This document shows, in pieces, positions 56,994-64,000 of a stretch of DNA of 64,000 nt; positions within the stretch are counted from its first letter, which is position 1, and each line of letters begins with the position of its first letter. The DNA lies in the NCBI GenBank assembly GCA_050246595.1, contig JBFWVT010000021.1:1-64000 (forward strand), read 5' to 3'. This stretch comes from DATARH01 sp050246595. GTDB taxonomy: Bacteria > Pseudomonadota > Alphaproteobacteria > ATCC43930 > CGMCC-115725. Position numbers and translations under genes: made by a program. The notes beneath the pieces are model-generated. The model was not told where the DNA came from. It saw nothing but the letters and a program-made list of their open reading frames with translations, and did no database searches.

Positions 56994-57844
56994 CAGCGGG
57001 TATCGGCGATTTTCGAGATCAGCGCATCGAGCGAGGCGGGGTTTGCCCTGGCCAGCCGCATCCGCGGGGTCTGCTCGCCGATATCGGCGCCAAGCATGCG
57101 GCGCGCTTCGGCCAGAGCGACCGCCCCGTCCGTCGGAGAATCGGCGGCCCGCGCCGCGGCACTTCCAGCCTCCGGGCCGGCAGCTTTGGCGGCCCGCGCC
57201 GCGGCGATCGGGGCTGCCTTGGCCGGCCACATAAGCGGGTTCTGGCCGCCGGCGTCAAACCCGAGCAGGTGCAGCGCCTCGGCCAGCGCGACCGCCCGGT
57301 CCGCCGAGCCGTCTTCTATGCGCGCGCCCTCCCCATCGGCGGGCCGTGCGCCGATCCTCCCGCTTTCCCGGCCGCTTGCCTCGGCAACCTGCGCCGCATG
57401 AGTCGACCTCCCGGCCACTATCGGAATTTCGGCGACCACGGTCCCGCCGGCGCGTGCCGCCGGCGCCGGCGTGGCGGCGAGCGTCGCCGCGAACGGGCCT
57501 GCGACGCCCGGTGCGGCGGCCGGCGGGGTCGCGGCGATCATCGTGTCGGGAATCCCGGCCGGCGGTGCGCGCAGCGCAATCTCCTCGATCCGCCCTTGAA
57601 GCTGCTTTGCGGTCATCGGAGCAAGCTGCAGAAAATTGCGGTTCAGCTCGGCGAGCCGGTCCGGCTGGTTCAGATAGGCCCACTCCGCGGTCAGAACGCG
57701 GCTCTCCTGCTGCGCGGCGACAGTCTCCCGCTGCACGCGGGCCAGTTCGTCCTCGATCCCCTGGACCGCGTATTTGACATTGAAGGTCGCGAACCCGCTC
57801 GCCAAGACGAGCCCGCCCCAGAACACCGCCCCCAGTCGTGTCAT
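56993..57844 (-). CDS. ftsL: FtsL-like division protein with long repeat-bearing tail
   Basis: The N-terminal 90 residues are a standard FtsL: short cytoplasmic start, membrane helix (AVFWGGLVLASGFATF), coiled coil (DELARVQRETVAAQQESRVL) and AEWAYLNQPDRLAELN. Position between rsmH and ftsI agrees. FtsL is normally 90-130 residues, whereas this is 283. Residues about 95-283 form an Ala/Pro-rich tail with two imperfect units (about 178-210 and 236-268) sharing AVALAEA, a LG-D-G-Q-P core and a following Ala-rich stretch. The tail is periplasmic by topology; its function is unknown. Confidence 0.82.
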   Translation of the reverse strand: MTRLGAVFWGGLVLASGFATFNVKYAVQGIEDELARVQRETVAAQQESRVLTAEWAYLNQPDRLAELNRNFLQLAPMTAKQLQGRIEEIALRAPPAGIPDTMIAATPPAAAPGVAGPFAATLAATPAPAARAGGTVVAEIPIVAGRSTHAAQVAEASGRESGRIGARPADGEGARIEDGSADRAVALAEALHLLGFDAGGQNPLMWPAKAAPIAAARAAKAAGPEAGSAAARAADSPTDGAVALAEARRMLGADIGEQTPRMRLARANPASLDALISKIADTR

Positions 57845-57865
57845 GCGATCGTCCCCCTGCCGATC

Positions 57866-58930
57866 TCATCTCCCCCCACCGATGCCGCCGTTCCCCCACG
57901 GCGGCATCGATGTACGCTCGGCCGCCCGCAGACGCGCCGAGCGGGCGCGCGGATTGCGCGCGACCTCGTCCGCCTGCGGTCGCACCGCCCGGCGCCCGAG
58001 CAGGCGAAAACTTGGCGGTCTTGCGGGCGCAGATGCGGGCATGTGGCGCGATATCGAAGCCGCCCCGCCGCCGCGCTCGCGCAGAAATGATTTTACGCGA
58101 GTGTCCTCAAGCGAGTGAAACGAAACCACCGCGAGACGGCCGCCCGGCATCAGCAGCCGCTCGGCGCCGGCCAAGCCGCGGTCCAGCTCGCCCAGTTCGT
58201 CATTGACCGCGATGCGCAGCGCCTGAAACGTGCGGGTCGCCGGATCAAGTCCGGGTTCGCGCGTCGGGACCGCCCGGCGCACGATCTCGGCCAGCTCGCC
58301 GGTGCGTCGAATCGGGGCATGCTGACGCGCCACGACAATCGCCCGCGCGATGCGGCGGGCGAAGCGCTCCTCGCCGAGCGTGCGGATCAGCCGGTCGAGT
58401 TCGTCTTCGCCGAGACGCGCGACAAGGTCCGCCGCGCTTTCGCCCTCCGCGCTCATGCGCATGTCGAGCGGCCCGTCAAGCCGGAACGAAAAACCGCGCT
58501 CGGCGGTATCGAGCTGCAGCGAGGAGATCCCAAGATCGAGCGCGACGCCGGCGACCGGACCGGGAGAAGCCGCTGCGACGAGCCGCTCCATGTCGCCAAA
58601 CCGGCCCTCGATCAGTTGCAGGCGCCCCGCATGTGCGGCCGCGAGCGCAGCGCCGCGACGCAGCGCGGCGGGATCGCGGTCGATCCCGACGACAGAGCAT
58701 TGCGCCGCCGCGAGCAGCGCCGCGCTGTAGCCGCCGGCGCCGAACGTGCCGTCGATGTAGACCGCGCCGTCGCGCGGCGCGAGCGTCGCAACCATCGCAT
58801 CGCGTAGTACCGGGACGTGACCCGAGGAAATATGGCCCGAGCCGGTTTCGCCAGCACCCGACCCCTCCGGTCGGGGCGTCTCGCCGTTCTCCGGCTCCGA
58901 TCGTGCCGCTCTCGCCCTGGCGCGCGTCAC
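57866..58930 (-). CDS. rsmH: 16S rRNA (cytosine1402-N4)-methyltransferase
   Basis: This 354-residue SAM-dependent methyltransferase (MraW) has GHVPVLRDAMVATL, the SAM loop YIDGTFGAGGYSAALL, GVALDLGISSLQLD, FSFRLDGPLDMRM and VSFHSLEDTRVKSFL. A 40-residue charged N-terminal extension precedes the usual start. GTG at 58930 overlaps the mraZ stop (GTGA). Confidence 0.94.
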   Translation of the reverse strand: MTRARARAARSEPENGETPRPEGSGAGETGSGHISSGHVPVLRDAMVATLAPRDGAVYIDGTFGAGGYSAALLAAAQCSVVGIDRDPAALRRGAALAAAHAGRLQLIEGRFGDMERLVAAASPGPVAGVALDLGISSLQLDTAERGFSFRLDGPLDMRMSAEGESAADLVARLGEDELDRLIRTLGEERFARRIARAIVVARQHAPIRRTGELAEIVRRAVPTREPGLDPATRTFQALRIAVNDELGELDRGLAGAERLLMPGGRLAVVSFHSLEDTRVKSFLRERGGGAASISRHMPASAPARPPSFRLLGRRAVRPQADEVARNPRARSARLRAAERTSMPPWGNGGIGGGR

Positions 58931-59409
58931 GCCTCGCCTCCGCTCGGGCGCCGAGCCGCGCCGCCGCGCGGCGGCAAGGTCGTTCCCTGCCGGCGCGAGC
59001 GTTCGCGAACCGCGGCGCGGTGCTCCTCGTAGCGCGCCGGGTCCCAGAGCTGGAACATCGCCCCGAGACCGACAAACGCGACATCGCACTCGATCCCGGC
59101 ATGCTCCTTGAGGCGCTCGGGCAGGATGACCCGGCCCTCGGGGTCCATCGTCATCGGATGCGAGTCGGCGAAAAGCTGGGTCAGGTTTTCGTATTCGTCG
59201 GAGAACTGTTCGAGCGTATCGATCCGCTCCTGCATTTCCTCGATGCGGTTGCTGCCGGTACATTCGACGGCCGGGACGCGCAATGAAGGAAATGCAACCA
59301 CCAGGTTCGGCTGACGATTGGCAGCGAGGGTGGAGCGGAAGGTCGCCGGCACTGAAACTCGCCCCTTGCGGTCGACCTTATTCACGTAAGTGGAAAGAAA
59401 CAGTTCCAC
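58927..59409 (-). CDS. mraZ: Transcriptional regulator MraZ
   Basis: This 160-residue SpoVT-AbrB-fold repressor of the dcw cluster has ELFLSTYVNKVDRKGRVSVPA (first AbrB repeat) and MTMDPEGRVILPERLKEHAG (second). The GTG at 59409 gives the universal start of the family and follows GGGGGAA. The frame upstream to 59574 crosses the operator repeats and is not coding. Confidence 0.93.
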   Translation of the reverse strand: MELFLSTYVNKVDRKGRVSVPATFRSTLAANRQPNLVVAFPSLRVPAVECTGSNRIEEMQERIDTLEQFSDEYENLTQLFADSHPMTMDPEGRVILPERLKEHAGIECDVAFVGLGAMFQLWDPARYEEHRAAVRERSRRQGTTLPPRGGAARRPSGGEA

Positions 59410-59499
59410 TTGCTTCCCCCAACGCTCCCCCAAAGACGTCCGGCAAGGGGCGGGCCCGGCTACACCATCGGTTCCCCCCAGAACGATGGTGTTCGCCCA

Positions 59500-59544
59500 T
59501 GGGTGTATATGGGATAGCACGGGATCAGATGGGCCGTCAATGGG
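59500..59544. promoter_or_regulatory. MraZ operator: TGGG direct repeats, 10-bp period
   Basis: On the plus strand, TGGG starts at 59500, 59510, 59530 and 59541, with CGGG at 59520, so the steps are 10, 10, 10 and 11 bp. MraZ of E. coli binds TGGGN boxes separated by 5 nt, the same period. The array lies 91-135 bp upstream of the mraZ GTG, consistent with autorepression of the cluster promoter. Confidence 0.75.
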
Positions 59545-59861
59545 ATTCTGGATGAAAGAATCTCTAACAGGCAAAATATTGGAATAATGGGCATTTCTAG
59601 CGCATCATGTAGTGGCGGCAGAGACATAGCGCGTCATCCGATTATTTGTTTTCTTTTTGTTCTTTTCTTGACCGAGTAACACTTGGTAACAGGTTGTCGA
59701 TGCGGCAGAATTGGGGTCCGCTGGCTGTTTGCCGGCGCTCTGCCAGCCTCTTCACGCCCCGGGAGAACGCTGTAGGCCCGTGGCGGGCGAGCGCGGCGGC
59801 GGGTCCGGCGGGTTCGGGGAAAACTCAACCTATGGTTTTATCATCATCGCTTCAGGTTAAA

Positions 59862-60327
59862 ACGCCAGACGGTCTGTAAGCCGGGTTCTGTCCCGCCGCG
59901 CCTCCATGACAGGGATGGCGCGACGGGGATGGCCATTCATCTGGGGCGTTCGTCGCCGAACGCCTCGCGCGACCGACCCGAGCGGCGGCGCGGCAGGCCC
60001 GCCCGGCGGCACCCCCGCCGTAAGCTGGTGCCGCCTGCCGCTCCTACTTGGTCTTGCTCCCGGTGGGGTTTGCCCTGCCGCCGCCGTTGCCGGCGGCGCG
60101 GTGCGCTCTTACCGCACCATTTCACCCTTGCCGCCCCATACCGCCCCGTGGGCCGTCCCACCGGACGACGGGGTGCGGCGGTGTGTTTCTGTGGCACTTT
60201 CCCTGGGGTCGCCCCCGCCGGGGATTACCCGGCACCGTGCCTCCGTGGAGCCCGGACTTTCCTCCCTCCGCCGGCTCGGGATCTATCCCGGAGCCGGAAG
60301 GAGAGCGGCCATCCGACCGTCTGGCAT
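59862..60327 (-). ncRNA. rnpB: RNase P RNA, bacterial class A
   Basis: On the minus strand: P1 arms GCCAGACGGTC (5', near 60325) and GACCGTCTGGC (3', near 59864) pair. GAGGAAAGTCCGGGCTCC is the conserved 5' core, GTGCCGGGTAATCCCC follows, and ACAGAACCCGGCTTACAG is the conserved 3' core. Length about 465 nt is high but within range for GC-rich alphaproteobacteria. It sits upstream of mraZ on the same strand. Open frames across it are meaningless. Confidence 0.93.
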
Positions 60328-60534
60328 CGGATAATGTGGGATGTCCCTCTCAAGCTGCAAACCGCCGGGCCGAATCGCGACCGCAGTTCGGCGTCACCCG
60401 ATTCGGCCTCGGCCGATGTTCACCGCCTGCATGGCTCGGCCCCCATCCATGCGGCGATAGCGCGCATCGGGCGCCGTCTTCGATGCTACACTCGACCGCA
60501 GCGCCGGGATGGCCCGGACCGAGGAGGAAAACGG

Positions 60535-62235
60535 ATGGCGTATGACCTGCTGATCAAGAACGGCCTCATTGTCGACGGCTCGGGAATGCCGGCGTTTCGC
60601 GGCGATGTCGGCGTGAAGAACGGCAAGATTGCCGAAATCGGCAAATTGTCGTCGCCGGCGAGCCGCACGATCGATGCCGATGGAAGCGCCGTCGCGCCCG
60701 GCTTTATCGACAATCACTGCCATTACGACGCGCAGGTCACCTGGGACCCGCTCTGCACCTTTTCGCCCGAGCACGGCGCGACGAGTGTGATTTTCGGCAA
60801 TTGCTCGCTGAGCCTCGCGCCGGTGCGCAAGGGCGGCGAACTCAGACTCGCCGAGTTCCTGTCCTATGTCGAAGCGATCCCGATGGAGGTGCTCAAGACC
60901 ATCGAGTTCGACTGGGAGACGGTTCCGGATTACATGGAGCGGCTCGACAACCATCTCGGGATCAATATCGGCAATCTGATCGGCCACACGGCGGTGCGCC
61001 ATTACGTGATGGGCGACGACTGCCAGAAGCCCGGCGCCACCGAGGACCAGATCAAACAGATGCGCGACCTCGTGCGCGAGGGCATGGCGGCCGGGGCGCT
61101 GGGGTTCTCGGTGTCGCGCGAGAAGGGACATTTCGACCCGCAGGGTGTGCTGATCCCGGCGCTGTGGGCCGACGAAAACGAAATCTTCCAGCTCTGCGAC
61201 GTATTGCGCGAGATGGGCACCGGCACGATCCAGGCCGGCGGCGGCCAGTATGTCGAGCTGAAGGACGGCATGATGCGCCGCCTCGCCGACGCGACCGGCC
61301 GCACCGTCGTCTACAACTCGCTGTCGCAGACGATGCGCCGCCCCGACGAGTGGAAAATCCACATGGCGCGTATCGAGGAGACCGCCTCGCTCGGTATCCG
61401 CGCCTACCCGATGTGCAGCCCGAACCGGGTGACGCAGGATTTCACGATGAAGAACACGCAGGTCTTCCGCGGCCTGCCGACCTGGCACCCGATCCTGTTG
61501 AGGTCGGACGACGAAAAGCTGCGCCTCTACGCCGATCCCGAAATCCGCGCCAAATTGCACGAGGAAGCGATCGTCAACAAACCCGACGCCGCGGTCGGCA
61601 TCTCGAAGACCTGGTGGAACTACATCTGGGTCAACGAGCCGGTTCTCGAAAAAAACAAGTGGATGCAGTTCAAGTCGATCGGCCAGATCGCCGAGGCGCA
61701 GAAGAAGGGCGTCATCGACGCGTTCCTCGATCTCGTCGTCGAGGAAAAGCTCGAAACCCGCTTCCTGCAAGCCGAGAACAATATCGACGACGAGGCGCTG
61801 TCAAAAATCCTGACGCACCCGAACGCGGTGATCGGCCTTGGCGACGGCGGCGCGCACGTCCAGTTCCACGGCGGCTACGGCTATCTGACCAAGCTCCTGG
61901 GCGAATGGGTCCGCGAGAAGCAGATCATGTCCTTGGAGCAGGCGGTGCGCCGGCTGACTTTTGATTCGGCCTCGACCTTCGGCCTTTATGACCGAGGCTT
62001 GCTACGCCCCGGTCTGGCGGCCGATATCGTGATCTTCGATCCCGCCACCGTGAAGTGCGGCAAGGAAGAAGTCGTGCACGACTTCCCGGCCGGCGGCTGG
62101 CGCATCAAGGAAACCTCCGAGGGCGTCTCGCACACGATCGTCAACGGTCAGGTGCTGCTTGAAGACAAGAAGCACACCGGGGCCCTGCCCGGCCGCGTGC
62201 TGCGCAACACCCACTGGCACGCCAACCACGGCTGA
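60535..62235 (+). CDS. N-acyl-D-amino-acid deacylase family amidohydrolase
   Basis: This 566-residue metal-dependent amidohydrolase of the D-aminoacylase branch has the N-terminal LLIKNGLIVDGSG, PGFIDNHCHYDAQ (H-x-H metal ligands), GLGDGGAHVQFHGG, and a C-terminal LAADIVIFDPATV beta-sandwich. Members hydrolyse N-acyl-D-amino acids or related amides; the substrate is unknown. ATG at 60535 follows GAGGAGGAAA; the frame upstream crosses rnpB. It converges on the selenoprotein operon. Confidence 0.88.
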   Translation: MAYDLLIKNGLIVDGSGMPAFRGDVGVKNGKIAEIGKLSSPASRTIDADGSAVAPGFIDNHCHYDAQVTWDPLCTFSPEHGATSVIFGNCSLSLAPVRKGGELRLAEFLSYVEAIPMEVLKTIEFDWETVPDYMERLDNHLGINIGNLIGHTAVRHYVMGDDCQKPGATEDQIKQMRDLVREGMAAGALGFSVSREKGHFDPQGVLIPALWADENEIFQLCDVLREMGTGTIQAGGGQYVELKDGMMRRLADATGRTVVYNSLSQTMRRPDEWKIHMARIEETASLGIRAYPMCSPNRVTQDFTMKNTQVFRGLPTWHPILLRSDDEKLRLYADPEIRAKLHEEAIVNKPDAAVGISKTWWNYIWVNEPVLEKNKWMQFKSIGQIAEAQKKGVIDAFLDLVVEEKLETRFLQAENNIDDEALSKILTHPNAVIGLGDGGAHVQFHGGYGYLTKLLGEWVREKQIMSLEQAVRRLTFDSASTFGLYDRGLLRPGLAADIVIFDPATVKCGKEEVVHDFPAGGWRIKETSEGVSHTIVNGQVLLEDKKHTGALPGRVLRNTHWHANHG

Positions 62236-62259
62236 CGGATCGGGGGCGGAGGGGCTCGC

Positions 62260-62393
62260 ACCCCCACCCTGCCCTCCCCCGCCAGCGGGGGAGGGTTGTT
62301 TATGGTGCGGCGGCCGTTCTGACTCGGGACAACACGAGGCACCCGCGCCAAAGCGTCCCCTCCCCCGCTGGCGGGGGAGGGCAGGGTGGGGGT
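62260..62393. terminator. Perfect 35-bp inverted repeat between convergent genes
   Basis: Arms at 62260-62294 and 62359-62393 are exact reverse complements. Each arm contains its own CCCCCGC/GCGGGGG stem. The arrangement, two C/G-rich units in opposite orientation between convergent genes, looks like a two-unit BIME and likely acts on both transcripts. Confidence 0.7.
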
Positions 62394-62416
62394 ATTCCGG
62401 GCAAAGACTCGCGCGA

Positions 62417-63358
62417 TTATTTCGCCGCTTGCGGCTTTTCGCGGATCGTCTTCGCGATCTCCTTCTGCCGGTCGAACTCGGCGCGGCGGCGCGCGATTTC
62501 CTCCGGCGACAGTCGCGCGATATTCGAGAAATCGAGCTTCCACCCAGGGTCTGCGCTCCAGCGCAGCGGCGACTGCACGGTCGTGCGCGGCACCGGCGCC
62601 GCCTCAAGCACTCTTAGCGCAAGCTCCAGCGTAAACGCCTGCGATTCCGGGTCATGCGGCTTGCCGGCCGGGTTGCCGAGCGGGAAGTCGCTGAACAGAA
62701 AGCGCGGCACGCCGACATATTCGACAATGTCCTTGGCGCAGCCCATGACGATGGTCGGGATGCCGTTCTCTTCGAGGTGACGGGCGGCCAGACTCACGGT
62801 CTGGTGGCACACCGGTCAAACCGCGACAATGACAACCGCGTCTACCCCGTCCTCGCGCACCCGCTTCAACAGTTCCGGGCAATCCCGGTGCAGGGTCGCG
62901 CGGTGGCTGCGGTCGGTCGGCGCTCCGTGAAAGCGCGGCGCGACCTCGCCGATCCGCTCGGTCTCCGACAGCCGCCGCAGGGCCGGCAGAGGAAACCACG
63001 TGTTGCTGTCCTCGGCCGTCGTATGCGTGCGGTCGTACCCGATATGCGAGATGCGCAGATCGTGGTCGCGATCGGTCTCGCCGGAATAGACCCGGTAGAA
63101 TTTGGCGGCGCCGTTATACGACGCACCCGGCCCCTGGTCGCCCTTGTCCGGCTGGTACGGCGCCGCCGTCGTAATCAGCCCGATGCAGCTCTCGGCCAGC
63201 GGTTTCTTGAGTGGCGCAAACGGCACCTCGGCGTAATGCGCCCAGCGATACGGCGCGCCGTAGCCAAGCGTCTGGTAATACTCGCGTATCCGCGTCATAT
63301 ACGGGATCGGCGCGTCGTGCTCCGGCGCAAAGCCAAATTCGTCTTTGTCATCACTCAT
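62417..63358 (-). CDS. Selenoprotein of the glycine/sarcosine/betaine reductase B family, UGA = Sec
   Basis: One 313-residue protein read through an in-frame TGA (codon 181, 62818-62816). Before it: GVDAVVIVAV; after it: PVCHQTVSLAARHLEENG, giving a U-x-x-C redox motif. The two halves are in the same frame with no other stop. The second half continues with TIVMGCAKDIVEYVGVPRFLF and FPLGNPAGKPHD, as in the GrdB-like family of proteobacteria, where Sec or Cys occupies this position. A SECIS-like hairpin follows the UGA. The second half has no ribosome site of its own. Function in proteobacteria is not established; redox chemistry is inferred. The ATG at 63358 overlaps the upstream gene by eight bases. 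Confidence 0.85.
62788..62818 (-). promoter_or_regulatory. Candidate bacterial SECIS element with UGA
   Basis: Starting 11 nt after the UGA, CCAGAC and GTCTGG pair over six bases around the loop CGTGA. The apical loop begins 17 nt after the UGA and has G in its first two positions, which fits published bacterial SECIS rules (loop 16-37 nt away). Confidence 0.7.
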
Positions 63359-63572
63359 CGTGTTGACTTTCCTCCTTCACGATCAGATCGATTGCCGCGA
63401 GCCAATCGGTCCAGGCGGCGGGATCGGCGGGCCTGCGGTCGCTCTGGACGAGCTGGATATCCCCCAGAACATCCCCGAGTTCTGCCGTGCCATTTGTACG
63501 ACGATAATATTCGTCGAGAAAGACGAACATGGCTTCGAAAGCCTGTTCCGGCGACAACGATCGATCCTTCAT
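63351..63572 (-). CDS. Small acidic protein, probable immunity partner
   Basis: The 73-residue protein SPEQAFEAMFVFLDEYYRRT...PADPAAWTDWLAAIDLIV resembles small immunity-like proteins found beside polymorphic-toxin modules. It is acidic and single-domain. ATG at 63572 overlaps the upstream stop by four bases (ATGA), and its end overlaps the selenoprotein start, so all three are one operon. The immunity role is inference. Confidence 0.55.
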   Translation of the reverse strand: MKDRSLSPEQAFEAMFVFLDEYYRRTNGTAELGDVLGDIQLVQSDRRPADPAAWTDWLAAIDLIVKEESQHDE

Positions 63573-63856
63573 CTCGGCAGCCTCTCGCGCGCGATAGGAT
63601 TAATTCCACCATTCACAATTTTGCCGTTGCGAACGCGTGCCCAAATTTGAGTGCCATCGGCGAGTGTCTCGGCATACCAGTCATTGCCGGCACGGTCGGT
63701 CCCGAGGAAGTTTGTCGGTTTGCTCACCACCTGAAGCAGCCGTTGCCTGTTCGCTTCTGTGTCGTCACGAAAATGGCCCTCCGCATTACGAAAAATATGG
63801 TGCGCTCTACCTTCATCAATCGTAGCCTCGGGCGCTTGGGATGGCAGCAGCCTCAT
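63569..63856 (-). CDS. Small protein resembling a polymorphic-toxin tail domain
   Basis: This 95-residue protein has EGHFRDDTEANRQRLLQVV, then LGTDRAGNDWYAETLADGTQIWARVRNGKIVNGGIN in pieces. This pattern is like C-terminal effector domains of CdiA/polymorphic toxins, here encoded as a stand-alone gene. The ATG at 63856 overlaps the stop of the preceding gene (ATGA), fixing the start; a GTG-led frame upstream is a shadow. The toxin role is inference from sequence feel and the adjacent small acidic gene. Confidence 0.5.
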   Translation of the reverse strand: MRLLPSQAPEATIDEGRAHHIFRNAEGHFRDDTEANRQRLLQVVSKPTNFLGTDRAGNDWYAETLADGTQIWARVRNGKIVNGGINPIARERLPR

Positions 63857-64000
63857 CCCGCCTTGAAGTACGCAACATCCTCCGGCCGCGGCTTCCAGTC
63901 CGGGTTGCTTGGCCATTCTTTTGTGCGGCCGGAAAATTCGCTGCCGTAGCGCACGCGGAACAGCAGCGTTCGCCTGGGTCCGGTATTCCACTCGTGCAAT
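63853..64000 (-). CDS. 3' end of an unidentified gene (partial)
   Basis: Only the last 48 codons are in the window, in a frame too short to list as an ORF. It begins LHEWNTGPRRTLLFRVRYG and ends PRPEDVAYFKAG before TGA at 63855-63853. The H-x(6)-RR-x-L-x-x-R pattern is weakly reminiscent of the last strand of cupin-fold 2-oxoglutarate oxygenases, but I do not assign a family. It heads the operon that includes the selenoprotein. Confidence 0.6.
   Translation of the reverse strand, partial: LHEWNTGPRRTLLFRVRYGSEFSGRTKEWPSNPDWKPRPEDVAYFKAG

Noticed and set aside
59929..60534. Long open frames across 59.9-60.5 kb as an N-terminal extension of the amidohydrolase
   Set aside because: The region encodes RNase P RNA on the opposite strand, and a strong ribosome site precedes the ATG at 60535.
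62416..62819. Nonsense mutation or sequencing error splitting the GrdB-like gene
   Set aside because: The TGA falls at the redox motif position, is followed by a SECIS-like hairpin, and both halves keep intact reading frames; a random stop would not be expected exactly there.
63569..63991. A 140-residue version of the toxin-like protein
   Set aside because: The extra 45 residues overlap, out of frame, the clear C-terminus of the preceding gene; the ATG at 63856 is coupled to that gene's stop.

Overview
The window is a high-GC chromosomal segment from an alphaproteobacterium. Evidence: the hflK-hflC-DUF2065-degP gene order, a division and cell wall cluster whose MurE carries the meso-diaminopimelate DNPR motif, rnpB directly upstream of mraZ, a Tat-exported PhoX and a full-length MaiA. 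The genus cannot be read from the sequence alone. No CRISPR array, prophage, tRNA, rRNA or intact insertion sequence was seen.

Layout. 0.2-11.3 kb is housekeeping: aspartate aminotransferase, SerB, the DegP/DUF2065/HflC/HflK membrane quality-control operon, Mrp, MtnA, an HMG-CoA lyase and a sugar-nucleotide-type epimerase. 11.5-14.2 kb is accessory: two PEP-CTERM surface proteins, one of them AT-rich and one with a C39/papain-like look, next to dispersed repeats. 14.2-17.3 kb holds CtpA, MaiA and MepA. 17.5-25.1 kb is a complete dipeptide/oligopeptide-type ABC importer operon with two tandem binding proteins. 25.3-31.2 kb mixes an AAA+ ATPase, an SDR, a small exported protein, a PIN-domain toxin-antitoxin pair, two AT-rich orphan genes and RecX, scattered with repeats. 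31.4-42.1 kb has an MFS exporter, a second pair of binding proteins without permeases, threonine aldolase, a VapB antitoxin followed by a PD-(D/E)XK-like gene, a SoxB-like oxidase and PhoX.

42.3-59.6 kb is the complete dcw cluster on the minus strand (mraZ-rsmH-ftsL-ftsI-murE-[gap]-mraY-murD-ftsW-murG-murC-murB-ftsQ-ftsA-ftsZ). Most junctions are start/stop overlaps. It is preceded by a five-copy 10-bp-period TGGG array that fits the MraZ operator. murF is missing: a 38-codon ORF, coupled to murE by an ATGA overlap, sits exactly in its slot. ddl is also missing between murB and ftsQ. rnpB lies upstream at 59.86-60.33 kb.

60.5-64 kb holds a D-aminoacylase-like amidohydrolase and, convergent to it, an overlapping minus-strand operon. 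It comprises the end of an unidentified gene, a small protein resembling the tail domain of polymorphic toxins, its likely immunity partner, and a gene of the glycine/sarcosine/betaine reductase selenoprotein B family. That last gene is interrupted by an in-frame UGA inside a U-P-V-C motif followed by a SECIS-like hairpin. It is best read as one 313-residue selenoprotein, not two ORFs, and is the most striking item here.
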